64,000 nt of DNA from Sphingomonas sp. S2M10 (GTDB lineage: Bacteria; Pseudomonadota; Alphaproteobacteria; Sphingomonadales; Sphingomonadaceae): positions 62,001-126,000 of the forward strand of contig NZ_JAAILI010000086.1 in the NCBI RefSeq assembly GCF_012650175.1, written 5' to 3'. The translations under genes were made by a program, and so were the position numbers. The stretch's first letter is position 1. Each line of letters starts with the position of its first letter. The notes beneath the pieces were generated by a model. The model did no database searches. It saw only the letters and a program-made list of their open reading frames with translations, and was not told the DNA's origin. This document shows, in pieces, positions 7,906-16,831 of the stretch.

Positions 7906-8852
7906 GCGGTTTCGCCTATGTGGTGCACGACGGGAAGGTCGAGCAGCCGACGATGCGCGCGGCGCTGGGGCAGAATGGCGGCCTCACCTGGATTCACCTC
8001 ACCACCAATGACGAGCGTGCCCAGCTCTGGCTGAACGGCGAAGCGAAGCTGTCGCCCTATATCATCGATTCGCTGACCGCGACCGAGACGCGCCCGCGCT
8101 GCGACGCGGTGGGCGACGGCGCGGTGATCAATTTGCGCGGGCTTTCGTCCGAGGTGACCACGGCGTCCGATCCGCTGGCCTCGATCCGCCTCTATGCGAT
8201 GGGCGGCTGCGTCTTCTCGGTGACGCGCAAGCACCTCAACGCGCTGCAGGCGGTGCGCGAGGAGGTCGAATCGCACAAGATCCTCGATCCGGGCGACCTG
8301 ATCGCCGCCTTCGCCCAGGCGATCACCGAGGAGCTGGATCCGGTGGTGGCCGAGCTCGGCGATTCGCTCGACGATTGCGAGGAGCAGATTTCCGGCCACC
8401 GCGCGTTCGAGCTGCGGCGGATGGTCAACAAGGTGCGGGTGCAGGCGATCGGCTATCGGCGGTTCCTCAACCCCCAGCGCGCGGCGATCGAGAAGCTGGC
8501 GGGGCTGCCCGGCGACTGGCTGCGCGAGGACGACCGGCTCCACCTCTCCGCCGCCGCGGATCGCGCCGCGCGCATGGCGGAGGAAGTGGAGAGCATCCGC
8601 GAGCGCGCCGCGCTGACTCACGAAACGCTCACCGACCTGCGGGGCGAGCTGCTCGACCAGCGCTCGCTGGTGATCGCGATCGTCGCGATGGTGTTCCTGC
8701 CGCTGACCTTCCTCACCGGGCTGCTCGGGATGAACGTGGACGGCATTCCCTTCGCGCACGAGCCCTGGGCCTTCTGGGGCGTGGTGGGGATGTGCGTGAC
8801 GATGTCGCTGGGGATCGCCGGCTATTTCGCGCACCGGCACTGGTTCGAGTAG
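7902..8852 (+). CDS. CorA/ZntB-family metal ion transporter
   Basis: A 316-residue inner-membrane cation transporter. The best start is TTG at 7902 (TTGA overlap with the previous stop), giving MSGFAYVVHDG as in ZntB homologues. A long cytoplasmic domain with helical, charged segments is followed by two C-terminal membrane helices; the first ends in GMNVDGIPF, the GMN selectivity motif of CorA-type channels. ZntB-like proteins move zinc or magnesium, and sequence does not separate these. It is the last gene of the argH-to-transporter run. Confidence 0.88.
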   Translation: MSGFAYVVHDGKVEQPTMRAALGQNGGLTWIHLTTNDERAQLWLNGEAKLSPYIIDSLTATETRPRCDAVGDGAVINLRGLSSEVTTASDPLASIRLYAMGGCVFSVTRKHLNALQAVREEVESHKILDPGDLIAAFAQAITEELDPVVAELGDSLDDCEEQISGHRAFELRRMVNKVRVQAIGYRRFLNPQRAAIEKLAGLPGDWLREDDRLHLSAAADRAARMAEEVESIRERAALTHETLTDLRGELLDQRSLVIAIVAMVFLPLTFLTGLLGMNVDGIPFAHEPWAFWGVVGMCVTMSLGIAGYFAHRHWFE

Positions 8853-8865
8853 CGGACCCCAAGGC

Positions 8866-8962
8866 CGCCATCTCGGCGAACGCCGGGATCCGTTCGCCAC
8901 GCCGTTGCAGCTCGAGCCGAGACGGTGACTTCAATGGATTCCGGCGGGCGCCGCAATGACGG
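8866..8962. repeat. Degenerate copy of palindromic repeat (family B)
   Basis: Two inverted units, at about 8866-8892 (CGCCATCTCGGCGAACGCCG) and 8934-8962 (ATGGATTCCGGCGGGCGCCG then CAATGACGG). They look like mutated versions of the CGTCATTCCCGCGAAGGCGG-type units seen cleanly at 39376-39478. The element fills the space between two convergent genes, and no promoter or gene is seen there. Confidence 0.55.
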
Positions 8963-8983
8963 CTGGTGGCGCCTTCCCGCGCC

Positions 8984-9520
8984 TCAGCGCTTCAGAAAAG
9001 CGAAGATCTGGCCCACCATCACGTCGAGCCCCGCCTGGCAGTGCGTCTCGACGTCCGGCGTCTCCACCGTGTTGACCGCGATCCCCATCGGCGTCGGCCA
9101 GCCGCGCAGCGCGTGGGTGATGGTGCGTAGCGCCTGCAGCGTCGCGACCGAGGCCTGCCAGCCGGCCGCGGTGGCGATCAGGCCCACCGGCAGCCCGTCG
9201 AAATAGGGCCGCGCGTCGCGGCTGAGCAGCTCGACATAATCGAGCGCGGTCTTCACCAGCCCGGAGAGCGTGCCGTGATAGCCGGGCGACCCGATGATCA
9301 CCGCGTCCGCGGTGCGCAGCGCCTCGACGAAGCGGATCACCTTGGCGTCGCTCTCGCCATGTTCGGGTTCGTAATGCGGGAAGACGATGTCCGGTCCGGT
9401 GAGCAGCGTGGTGCGCGCGCCGCGCGCCTCGGCGCGGGCGAGGGCGGCGGCGAGCAGGCGGCCGGTGCTGGACTGGGCGCGCAGCGTTCCCCCCAGCGCG
9501 ACGATATGAGGCGTGTGCAT
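8984..9520 (-). CDS. NADPH-dependent FMN reductase family protein
   Basis: A 178-residue cytoplasmic flavodoxin-fold protein. The N-terminal phosphate loop is GGTLRAQSSTGRL and the flavin-contacting motif GSPGYHGTLSG lies near residue 98, both typical of the SsuE/ArsH/chromate-reductase group that reduces FMN or quinones with NAD(P)H (family knowledge). Length is normal. It stands alone on the minus strand, 46 bases from the M28 peptidase gene that lies upstream on the same strand. The specific electron acceptor is unknown. Confidence 0.85.
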   Translation of the reverse strand: MHTPHIVALGGTLRAQSSTGRLLAAALARAEARGARTTLLTGPDIVFPHYEPEHGESDAKVIRFVEALRTADAVIIGSPGYHGTLSGLVKTALDYVELLSRDARPYFDGLPVGLIATAAGWQASVATLQALRTITHALRGWPTPMGIAVNTVETPDVETHCQAGLDVMVGQIFAFLKR

Positions 9521-9566
9521 GAACCCTCGCTAGAGCAAGCCGGCGCCGGGCGCCAGCTTGGGGCCG

Positions 9567-10904
9567 TCATTCGGGCTTGCCGCCGGGCTTCCATTCCGGC
9601 CTGGCGTCGCTGTTGGCGAGCGCGTGGAGCGGCTCGACCAGCGACTGGATCGCCTTGGTCATGAAGGCGATGTCGATGTTCGCCACCGTATCGTCCTTGC
9701 TGTGATAGGTCGGCACCACCGCCCAGCCCGAGATGGTGTGGGCGACGACGCCCTTCTTCGCGAGCGCATAATTGTCCGAACGCTGGAAGAAGTTTTGCTC
9801 GGGATAGGGATCGGCGGCGATCAGCGCGCCATGGCTCTTGAGCGTCTCGCCCAGCGTCGAGCGTTCGAACCCGGTCATCATCATCGTGCCGGCGGGCAGC
9901 TTGGGATCCTGCGCGCCGATCATCTCGATCTCGACATTGGCGACGATCTGGTCGAGCGGCACCGGCGGGTGCGCGCCGAAATAGGCCGAGCCATAGCCGC
10001 CGATCTCCTCCGCGCCATAGGCGACGAACAGGATGCCGCGCTTGGGTCTACCCTTGGCGGCCAGCGTGCGGGCGAGCTCGAGCACCGCGGTGGTGCCCGA
10101 GGCATCGTCATTGGCGCCGTGCATGATCGTGCCGTCGGGCTGGACGCCGAGATGGTCGAGATGGGCGCTGAGCAGCAGGACGCCGGCCTTCGGATCGGTG
10201 CCCGGCAGCCAGCCGATCGCATTGGTGGTGGTGGCGACCTTTTCTTCGACCGGTACGGTCAGGCGGATCTTCGCGTCCTTCTGCGCGGCCAGCGCGTCGA
10301 AGGTGGCCGCCGGTAGGACGACGATCGAGGGGCTGGGCTCTTGCGGTATCCCGCGCAGCCCGCCGGGCAGGCGGGGTTCGCCGTGCAGCGCCTGGACCAT
10401 CGCCTGCGTGTCCGCACTCTCGCGGATCAGCAGCAGCCGCGGGCTCTTGAGCGCCCGTGCCATGCGATAGAGCTGCATCGCCGGCATGTCGCCCGTCACC
10501 AGCATCACGGGGGCGGGGGCCATTTTCGACATCGCCTTGGCCGGGGTGAGTCGCGCCACGCCTTCGCTGCCCTGACCATCGCCGGCCAGGAGCACGGCGC
10601 CGGGCACCGTCGCACCATTGGCGGTGAGGGTGATCGGCGCCTTGAGCCTGAGCCGGACGATCTCGGCTTTCTGGAGATAGCCGTCCATGCCGGGCGCCGG
10701 CTGCAGGCCGAAGCCGCGGAACTGTGCCGCGACATAGGCGGCGGCGATCGCCTCGTCCGGCGTCGCGCTGCCGCGGCCGCGCAGCCCGTCGCCGGCAAGG
10801 AAGATCTCGTGCGCGCGGACCCAGTCCGCATTCACCTGTGCCTGTGCCGGCACCGCCAGCACGCTCGCCGCGGCCCATGCCGCCAGCAGCAACCCACGCT
10901 TCAT
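9567..10904 (-). CDS. Exported M28-family metallopeptidase
   Basis: A 445-residue zinc aminopeptidase-like protein. The start at 10904 gives a clean signal peptide (MKRGLLLAAWAAASVLAVPAQA). A PA-type insert probably occupies residues ~110-220. The M28 catalytic core follows with metal ligands in LLSAHLDHLG, GANDDASG and GAEEIGGYG, and a later Asp in QRSDNYA. It should act in the periplasm or outside on peptides. It follows the TonB receptor gene on the same strand with a 78-base gap, so the two may be co-transcribed; a peptide- or peptide-siderophore uptake role is inference only. Confidence 0.88.
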   Translation of the reverse strand: MKRGLLLAAWAAASVLAVPAQAQVNADWVRAHEIFLAGDGLRGRGSATPDEAIAAAYVAAQFRGFGLQPAPGMDGYLQKAEIVRLRLKAPITLTANGATVPGAVLLAGDGQGSEGVARLTPAKAMSKMAPAPVMLVTGDMPAMQLYRMARALKSPRLLLIRESADTQAMVQALHGEPRLPGGLRGIPQEPSPSIVVLPAATFDALAAQKDAKIRLTVPVEEKVATTTNAIGWLPGTDPKAGVLLLSAHLDHLGVQPDGTIMHGANDDASGTTAVLELARTLAAKGRPKRGILFVAYGAEEIGGYGSAYFGAHPPVPLDQIVANVEIEMIGAQDPKLPAGTMMMTGFERSTLGETLKSHGALIAADPYPEQNFFQRSDNYALAKKGVVAHTISGWAVVPTYHSKDDTVANIDIAFMTKAIQSLVEPLHALANSDARPEWKPGGKPE

Positions 10905-10982
10905 TCGCCATCCCCCGTTCGGTTTGTACCGGGTGATGGGCCAGGCGGGCGCGGCGCGCAACCGGCGCCGCGCCTCGCGCGC

Positions 10983-13547
10983 TCAGAAGAACAGCTTGCG
11001 GATGCTGAGGGTCACCGCGCGACCCGTGGGATCGAGCAGATCCGGCTGGTAGTTGAGCGGCACCGCGCCGGTCTGGTCGGTCACCCGCTGGCGGGTGTTG
11101 AGGATGTTGGAAACCCCCAGGCTAACGCGTGTGCCGCGCAGCCACGGATGGGCGCGCACCAGCTTGATCTGGCGGCCGAGGTCCGCGAAGACGCGCAGGT
11201 TGAACGTCCCCAGATCACCGAAGTCGAGGCGGTTGGTGTTGTTCAGCCCGGTGAAGACGCTGGTGCTGCTCTGCCATTTGAACCCGAGCCGCACGCCCAC
11301 GCCGTCCTTGGTGATGCCCGCCTGCGCATCGATCTGGTGCGCCGGCTGGCCGCCTGCATTGCCCGCCGCGTCGCCGTTCAGCAGGTCGAGGATCGGCACG
11401 CCGTCCCGGATCTTGATCTGATTCTTGAAGTACCAGGTATGGTAGAGGCTGAACTGCATCCGGCCGGCCAGCGCGCCGTTGGGTCCGCCACGGCCGCGGA
11501 ACCCGCCGCCTCCACCCGGGCCGCCGCCGCCCGGCGCCGCGCCCGCCGGCCGTGCGGGCGGCGCGCCGAACAGGCTGCCGCCCCCCGGCGGCCGCTGGCC
11601 GTTCTGGCCCTGCCCGAACAGCCGTGCCTGGCCTTCCGCCGGCAGCGGCTTCCCCGCGGCGATCGCATCGGCGCGCTCCTTCTCGCGCTGGGCGCGCATC
11701 GCGGCGATCTTCTTCTCGAGCGAGGACTTGATCGGTATCGAAAGGTTGAAGCCCCAGCGCAGCTGCTTGGTGTTGTTCTCGGCGAAGTTCACCGCGCGAT
11801 TGTCGATGCTGACCAGATCGCCATCGGGATCGCGGACGAAGCGATCGGGGAAAGCCGCCTCGATGGCTGCCGTGGCGGCAGGGAAGGTGGCGATGTCGTT
11901 GCGGATGCGGCTCGTCACATAGTCGGCGCGGATCGACAGATCGGTCTTCTCCGACGGGCGAAGTTCCAGCCCCAGCTTCATGACATGGCGCTTCTCGGCC
12001 TGAAGCGCGGGGTTGCCGCCGGTGATCGTGGTGATCGTCACCGTCTGGCCGGTGCGATAATCGAACACGCGGGTGTTCGGGCTGGTGATCAGCGGGCCGC
12101 CGAGCTGGGTGGTGGTCGGCGCATCCTCGGCATCGGTCCAGGAGGCGAGCAGCCGCACCGGCTTGAACGGCGACCAGTTCACGCCGTAGCCGGTGGTGGT
12201 CAGCGTGCCGAAATCCGACAGATGCTGGACGGCGACGTTGCCGTTGATCGTCAGGTCACCGAGCGGCTGGAGCACGTCGCGGCGGCGGCTGGCGATCGGC
12301 AGGTCGATGTTCAGCTGGGTGCTGGCAATGTTGCGCGACAGCGAGGCGTCGGTTGTCAGCCCGTTGCGGAACGCGGTGCTGTCAAACCCGCTGACGCTGC
12401 CGCCGATCCGCAGCGCGGTGGAGACGTCGCCCGCCGGCAGCTTGAACAGCGGCCCGCGGAGCAGCGCATCGACCGCACCGACATTCGACGTCGAGTTGCC
12501 GCGATCGGCCGGGCGCGCGGCACCGAGCGAATCGAAGCCGCGATCGGTGATCGTCTTGCTCTCCACGCGATCATAATTGCCGGTCAGCGACCAGCTCCAG
12601 GCGTTGCTGAACGGCAGCTCGTCGCCGTTGAGCGTGGTGCCGAGATGCGCGGTGATCGTGCGGCTGCTCGCGGTCAGCGGGCTGGGATCGCCGGAAAGCG
12701 CGAGCGGTGCCGCCGTCTGCGACACGGCCAGCCCGCGCAGCGCCTCGCTCTGCTGCACTTCAAGCGTGCCGTTGACCGTCGCGCCGACCTTCTCGCTCAG
12801 GTTGCGCGCATAGCTGCCGTTGATGTTGAGGTCCTGGCTGGGGGCGACCAATGTGCGATAGGGCGCCTGGTTGACACCGCTGCCGTCGTTGAAGGTGGGC
12901 AGTACGTTGCGCTCGCTTTCGAGCAGCGCCGAATTGCCCTGATACTTCACGTCCAGATTGACGCGGCGATCGCGATTGATCTTGAGGATATCGGCCTGGA
13001 CCTGCTGGGTGCTGTTGCCGCCCTCGGTCGGTGCGCCGCCCTGCAATTCGGTGGTCAGCGCGCGGAAGCGCTCGCGCAGCACGAAGTTCACCACGCGCTG
13101 GTCGGCCGAATAGCCGAACTTGAGCGCGACCTCCTCGGGAAGGATGTCGACGCGCTCGATCGCCTCGGTCGGCAGGTCGCGGATTTCGGCGAAGCTGGAG
13201 ATACGGCGGCCGTTGAGCAGCACCACCGGCCGGCCGCTGCCGCGCCCGCTGCCCGTCTGCGGGGCAAGCTCGGTCAGCAGGTCGGCGACCGAGGAAACGG
13301 CATAGGCGCGGATATCGGCCTGGTTGAGCTGGATCTCGGGCGGAATATCACCCTTTACCGCGCCGCGCGGCTCGCTGGCGGTGACGACGATCTCGTCGGT
13401 ATAGGGATCTTCCTGGGCTGGTGCGGCGGGCTGAGTCTGGGCGGGGCGACCGCCCGACTGTGCCGCCGGCGTCGCCGTCTGTGCCTGCGCCGCCAGCGGC
13501 GATACGCCTGCCAACAGTCCTGCCAGGGTGGTCCCCAGTCGCTTCAT
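10983..13547 (-). CDS. TonB-dependent outer-membrane receptor with Gly-rich loop
   Basis: An outer-membrane ligand-gated porin of 854 residues. The start at 13547 (MKRLGTTLAGLLAG) gives a signal peptide ending near AQAQT. A plug domain follows (DEIVVTASEPRGAVKG, LLTELAPQTGSGRGSGRPVV, then RISSFAEIRDLP), then a long beta-barrel ending in aromatic ...SIRKLFF. Around bases 11470-11590 the barrel carries a Gly/Pro/Arg-rich segment (GGGGPGGGGGFRGRGG), probably an extracellular loop. The ligand is unknown. An M28 peptidase gene follows it. The tRNA-Leu gene lies upstream on the same strand but is closed off by its own hairpin. Confidence 0.92.
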   Translation of the reverse strand: MKRLGTTLAGLLAGVSPLAAQAQTATPAAQSGGRPAQTQPAAPAQEDPYTDEIVVTASEPRGAVKGDIPPEIQLNQADIRAYAVSSVADLLTELAPQTGSGRGSGRPVVLLNGRRISSFAEIRDLPTEAIERVDILPEEVALKFGYSADQRVVNFVLRERFRALTTELQGGAPTEGGNSTQQVQADILKINRDRRVNLDVKYQGNSALLESERNVLPTFNDGSGVNQAPYRTLVAPSQDLNINGSYARNLSEKVGATVNGTLEVQQSEALRGLAVSQTAAPLALSGDPSPLTASSRTITAHLGTTLNGDELPFSNAWSWSLTGNYDRVESKTITDRGFDSLGAARPADRGNSTSNVGAVDALLRGPLFKLPAGDVSTALRIGGSVSGFDSTAFRNGLTTDASLSRNIASTQLNIDLPIASRRRDVLQPLGDLTINGNVAVQHLSDFGTLTTTGYGVNWSPFKPVRLLASWTDAEDAPTTTQLGGPLITSPNTRVFDYRTGQTVTITTITGGNPALQAEKRHVMKLGLELRPSEKTDLSIRADYVTSRIRNDIATFPAATAAIEAAFPDRFVRDPDGDLVSIDNRAVNFAENNTKQLRWGFNLSIPIKSSLEKKIAAMRAQREKERADAIAAGKPLPAEGQARLFGQGQNGQRPPGGGSLFGAPPARPAGAAPGGGGPGGGGGFRGRGGPNGALAGRMQFSLYHTWYFKNQIKIRDGVPILDLLNGDAAGNAGGQPAHQIDAQAGITKDGVGVRLGFKWQSSTSVFTGLNNTNRLDFGDLGTFNLRVFADLGRQIKLVRAHPWLRGTRVSLGVSNILNTRQRVTDQTGAVPLNYQPDLLDPTGRAVTLSIRKLFF

Positions 13548-13679
13548 CGTTGCTCCGTCCCTTGTTCGAATCACAAGCGGGCCCGCAGGCCCGCTCGTCC
13601 ATCAATCGGGTACGACGCACATGTCGCAAAACTGTGCCGGATTATCGGATAAATTGTCGCGTCCGTTGCGCAGATGCGA

Positions 13680-13703
13680 AAATGGGGGCCGGAGCCCCCA
13701 TTT
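13680..13703 (-). terminator. Hairpin terminator after tRNA-Leu
   Basis: A perfect 10-bp stem, AAATGGGGGC / GCCCCCATTT, with a four-base loop, directly after the tRNA-Leu gene in its direction of transcription. The A/T pairs at the foot give a short U-rich tail on the minus-strand transcript. It would also separate the tRNA from the TonB receptor gene further on. Confidence 0.75.
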
Positions 13704-13713
13704 GTCTTATTCA

Positions 13714-13800
13714 TGGTGCGGTCGAGAAGACTCGAACTTCCACGGCCTTTCGGCCACAACGACCTCAACGTTGCGCGTCTACCAGTTCCGCCACGACCGC
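13714..13800 (-). tRNA. tRNA-Leu (anticodon GAG)
   Basis: An 87-base class II tRNA on the minus strand. The acceptor stem GCGGTCG pairs with CGACCGC, the discriminator is A, and CCA is encoded. The anticodon arm is CAACG-TTGAGGT-CGTTG, giving anticodon GAG (reads CUU/CUC leucine codons). The long variable arm TGGCCGAAAGGCCG is typical of leucine tRNAs. The T arm contains TTCGAGT and the D arm GGCGGAACTGGTAGACGC. Confidence 0.96.
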
Positions 13801-13929
13801 ACGTGAATTTCCGCCGGCATTTTCATACCAGCGGCTGGTAAGGCAGCGGCCCCTAGCAAAGCGAATCGGGACTGGCAACCCATGATGTGCAGCTTTCTTG
13901 GCGCGACGCTTGCGCCTATGCCCCGCGCC

Positions 13930-15288
13930 ATGTCCGTCGCTACGCCGCTCGCCGCCGAAACGCGCCGCCTCCTCGCGCTGGCCTGGCCGGTGATGCTCAC
14001 CAGCCTGAACTGGACGATCCTGCACGTGACCGACGTCGTGGTGGTAGGCCTGGCCGGTACGCACCAGGTGGCCGCGCTCGGCGCGAGCCGAACGATTACC
14101 TTTCCGGGAATCGTGATGGGGCTGGGGGCGCTCACCGGCATCCTCGTCCATGTCTCGCGGGCCGACGGCGCAGGCGATCTGCGGCAGACCGGGCGGGTGC
14201 TGCATGAAGGGCTGTTGCTCGCCCTGCTGCTCGGCGTGGCCAGCATGGCCATCCTGATGGGTTTCGCAGCGCCGCTGCTTGCCGGCGTGGGTGTTGCGCC
14301 CGAACTGGTGTCGGCGACGGCGCCGGTGGTGCAGGTGATGGCGCTAGCCTATCCGTTTCAGCTCGTCACCATCGCGACGAGCTTTTTCCTTGAAGGGGTG
14401 AGCCGGCCGGCGCGCGTGACCGTGGTCAACCTGGCCGTGCTGCCGATCAACGGTCTGCTCGCCTGGCTGCTGGCGACCGGCGCCTGGGGCTTTCCCGCGC
14501 TGGGGGCGATCGGCGCGGCGGCGGCGACCGCGATCGCCTCGGCCTTCGGCGCGATCGGCATGCTCGCCGCCGCCTGGACGCTGCCCCGCGCCGAGGCACG
14601 CGGGGTGCGGCTGCTCGGCGACTGGGGGCGGGCGGAGACCTGGCGCGGCGCCTGGGCACTGGCCCGGTTCGGCATGGTTCCGGCGATCGCCTCGGGGCTG
14701 GAACTGGTCGGTTTCTCGATCCTGATCGCCTTGTCGACCCAGCTGGGCGAGAATACCGCCCATGCCTTCCAGATCGTCTTCTCGATCCACAACGTCACCT
14801 TCGCGGTAGCGCTGGGCCTGGGATCGGCGGCGGGGGTGCGCGTCGGCAACGCGGTGGGCGAGGGCGTGCCGCAGGCAGCGGGGTCACGCGCGGGCATCGC
14901 CGCCGGGCTGGCCGCGCTGGCGACCGGCCTGCTGGCGCTGGCGCTCATCTTCATGCCGATGCTGGTGGTGGCGCGCTTCCCCGCGCCCGCCGACGTCCAT
15001 GCGCTGGCCGCGACGATGCTGCTGCTCTGGGCCCCGTTCATCCTGTTCGACGGGGTGCAGGTGGTGTTCGTCTATGCGCTGCGCTCGCTCGGCGACCAGG
15101 TGGCGGCCGGCATCAACGGCATCCTGGCCTTTTTCGTGGTGACCGGCGGACTGGGCCTGTGGCTGGTTCAGGCGGGGTGGGGTGCGCAGGCGCTGGTGCT
15201 CGCCTCGGGCCTGGGGATGGTCGCGGCGGCGCTGCTCGACGGCGCGCGTCTGCGCGTCGTCACCCGTCGAGTTCGCTCACGAAGCTGA
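13930..15288 (+). CDS. MATE-family multidrug/cation efflux transporter
   Basis: An inner-membrane antiporter of about 452 residues with twelve hydrophobic stretches arranged as two similar halves (for example LAWPVMLTSLNWTILHVTDV early and TMLLLWAPFILFDGVQVVF late). This is the pattern of NorM/DinF-type MATE exporters, which extrude drugs or metabolites using Na+ or H+. The start is not certain: in-frame ATGs at 13882, 13918 and 13930 all lack a strong ribosome site, and 13930 gives the N-terminus most like the family (MSVATPLAAETRRLLALAWP). Its 3' end overlaps the convergent zinc-ribbon gene by 29 bases. Confidence 0.88.
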   Translation: MSVATPLAAETRRLLALAWPVMLTSLNWTILHVTDVVVVGLAGTHQVAALGASRTITFPGIVMGLGALTGILVHVSRADGAGDLRQTGRVLHEGLLLALLLGVASMAILMGFAAPLLAGVGVAPELVSATAPVVQVMALAYPFQLVTIATSFFLEGVSRPARVTVVNLAVLPINGLLAWLLATGAWGFPALGAIGAAAATAIASAFGAIGMLAAAWTLPRAEARGVRLLGDWGRAETWRGAWALARFGMVPAIASGLELVGFSILIALSTQLGENTAHAFQIVFSIHNVTFAVALGLGSAAGVRVGNAVGEGVPQAAGSRAGIAAGLAALATGLLALALIFMPMLVVARFPAPADVHALAATMLLLWAPFILFDGVQVVFVYALRSLGDQVAAGINGILAFFVVTGGLGLWLVQAGWGAQALVLASGLGMVAAALLDGARLRVVTRRVRSRS

Positions 15289-15964
15289 GCTTCACCGATT
15301 TGGCGCCGCTCGGCACGTCGACCTTGGCGCCGTTGAACTCGAATCCGGCCTGCGGGGCGAGCGTGCGGAGCGGTGGGGTAATCCGCCAGCTATAGACTTC
15401 GTGGCGCTCGGCATCGAGCAGCTGGATGCGGATGTCAGGCACGTGCTGTGCTGCGCCGGTGTCGTTGAGCACCTTGCCGGAGACGATGAACAGCTTGCTG
15501 CCGTCGGTACGCGCCTGCAGCGCGACATTCTTTTCGCTGAACACCAACGCGTTGTTCGTGCCGATCGGCAGGCCGAGCTGCGTCAGCACCTGCGGCGCCT
15601 TCCAGTAGAGCAGCGCGGCGGCGCCCAGCACCACCGATACGAGCGCGACCAGCGCGGCGATCGTCCAGCGGATGCCGCTGCGTTTTTTCGGCGCAGGCTC
15701 GTCGAAGGGGTCATATTCCGGCTGCGGATCCGGCTCCGGCGCCGGCTCGGCCATGGCGAAGCTGCGTGGCGGGAGCGGCGCGGCTTCGGGTTCCGGCTCA
15801 GGTGCGGCTGCTGGAGCGGGCGCGGTCGCGGTGCGTTCGAGCGGTGCGCCCGACTGGAACCAGCTATGCTTGCAGTTCGCGCAGCGGACCGTCCGCCCGT
15901 CGGGGCCGATCGCCGAATCCGGTACTTCGTAGCGCGACCCGCACTGGCTGCACTCCAAGATCAT
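15260..15964 (-). CDS. MJ0042-type zinc-ribbon membrane protein (DUF3426-like)
   Basis: A 234-residue protein. The start at 15964 opens directly on an N-terminal zinc ribbon with Cys5, Cys8, Cys28 and Cys31 (CSQC...CANC), as in MJ0042/FinQ-like domains. An acidic Pro/Glu-rich linker follows, one membrane helix (about residues 113-135, IRWTIAALVALVSVV) and a C-terminal beta-rich extracytoplasmic domain like DUF3426. The architecture is common in alphaproteobacteria; its role is unknown, and an envelope-related one is inferred. It is divergent from ftsE and convergent with the MATE gene, as commonly seen beside ftsEX in sphingomonads. Confidence 0.82.
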   Translation of the reverse strand: MILECSQCGSRYEVPDSAIGPDGRTVRCANCKHSWFQSGAPLERTATAPAPAAAPEPEPEAAPLPPRSFAMAEPAPEPDPQPEYDPFDEPAPKKRSGIRWTIAALVALVSVVLGAAALLYWKAPQVLTQLGLPIGTNNALVFSEKNVALQARTDGSKLFIVSGKVLNDTGAAQHVPDIRIQLLDAERHEVYSWRITPPLRTLAPQAGFEFNGAKVDVPSGAKSVKLSFVSELDG

Positions 15965-16129
15965 GCCCAAACCCCCTGGTACCCGCCCGAGACGCGACGG
16001 ACGGGCGAGTCTAGCGGGGCCGATTCGGGCCAGCAAGCGGCTTGGGACGGGCGGCGGCTTGAGCCATATCGGGGCCTGTGCGATGGCGGACCGGTATCAC
16101 CGCGAACAGGAGGCCGGGCCGCACGGCGC

Positions 16130-16831
16130 ATGGGCAACATCGTGCACTTCGAGAATGTCGGCCTGCGCTATGGGACCGGACCGGAGACGCTGTCGGACGT
16201 GAGCTTCACGCTGGCGGCCGGCGGCTTCCATTTCCTCACGGGGCCGAGCGGCGCCGGCAAGACCTCGCTGCTCAAGCTGCTCTATCTCGCCCAGCGGCCG
16301 ACACGCGGCGCGGTGCGGCTGTTCGGCGAGGATGCGGGCGCGCTGCCGCGGCACCGGCTGCCGGGCTTTCGCCGCCGCATCGGCGTGGTGTTCCAGGACT
16401 TCCGCCTGCTCCCCCAGCTTTCCGCCTATGACAATGTTGCGTTGCCGCTGCGCGTGGCGGGCGTGCGCGAGAGCGAGATCGAGGCGCCGGTGCTCGAAAT
16501 GCTGGCATGGGTGGGGCTGAGCGCGCGTGTCACCGCCAAGCCGCCGACGCTTTCGGGCGGCGAGCAGCAGCGCATCGCCATCGCCCGCGCGGTGATCGCC
16601 CGGCCCGAGATCCTCGTCGCCGACGAACCGACCGGCAACGTCGATGCCGACATGGCCGAACGGCTGCTGCATCTGTTCGAGGCGCTCAATCGGCTTGGCA
16701 CCACCATCGTCGTCGCGACGCACGACCTGCACCTGATCGGCCGCATTCCGCGCGCGCAGCTGATGCGGGTCGAAAAGGGGCGGCTGGTCGATCCCAGCGG
16801 CCTGCTCCGCCATCCGCCGGGGGGCGCATGA
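16130..16831 (+). CDS. ftsE: Cell-division ABC ATPase FtsE
   Basis: Cytoplasmic ATPase of the FtsEX complex, which couples the division ring to septal peptidoglycan hydrolysis. The 233-residue protein has Walker A GPSGAGKTS (residues 38-46), a Q-loop in VVFQDFRLLP, signature LSGGEQQR, Walker B ILVADEPTGN and H-loop VVATHDL, at the usual FtsE length. The start ATG at 16130 gives MGNIVHFENVGLRYG; the nearest purine-rich site (AGGAGG, 16108-16113) is unusually far (16 bases). The stop overlaps the ftsX start (ATGA), as is standard for the pair. Confidence 0.95.
   Translation: MGNIVHFENVGLRYGTGPETLSDVSFTLAAGGFHFLTGPSGAGKTSLLKLLYLAQRPTRGAVRLFGEDAGALPRHRLPGFRRRIGVVFQDFRLLPQLSAYDNVALPLRVAGVRESEIEAPVLEMLAWVGLSARVTAKPPTLSGGEQQRIAIARAVIARPEILVADEPTGNVDADMAERLLHLFEALNRLGTTIVVATHDLHLIGRIPRAQLMRVEKGRLVDPSGLLRHPPGGA

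Noticed and set aside
10341..13652. A 1103-codon plus-strand open frame opposite the M28 peptidase and TonB receptor
   Set aside because: It is an antisense shadow: Arg/Gly/Ala-rich, no domain, and it lies across two well-supported genes. GC-rich DNA makes such frames common.
13680..13703. Attenuator of the TonB receptor
   Set aside because: The hairpin is next to the 3' end of tRNA-Leu and fits its terminator; the receptor start is 130 bases further on.
14344..14790. Minus-strand frame within the MATE gene
   Set aside because: Hydrophilic shadow without start signals; the MATE frame keeps its membrane-helix pattern throughout.
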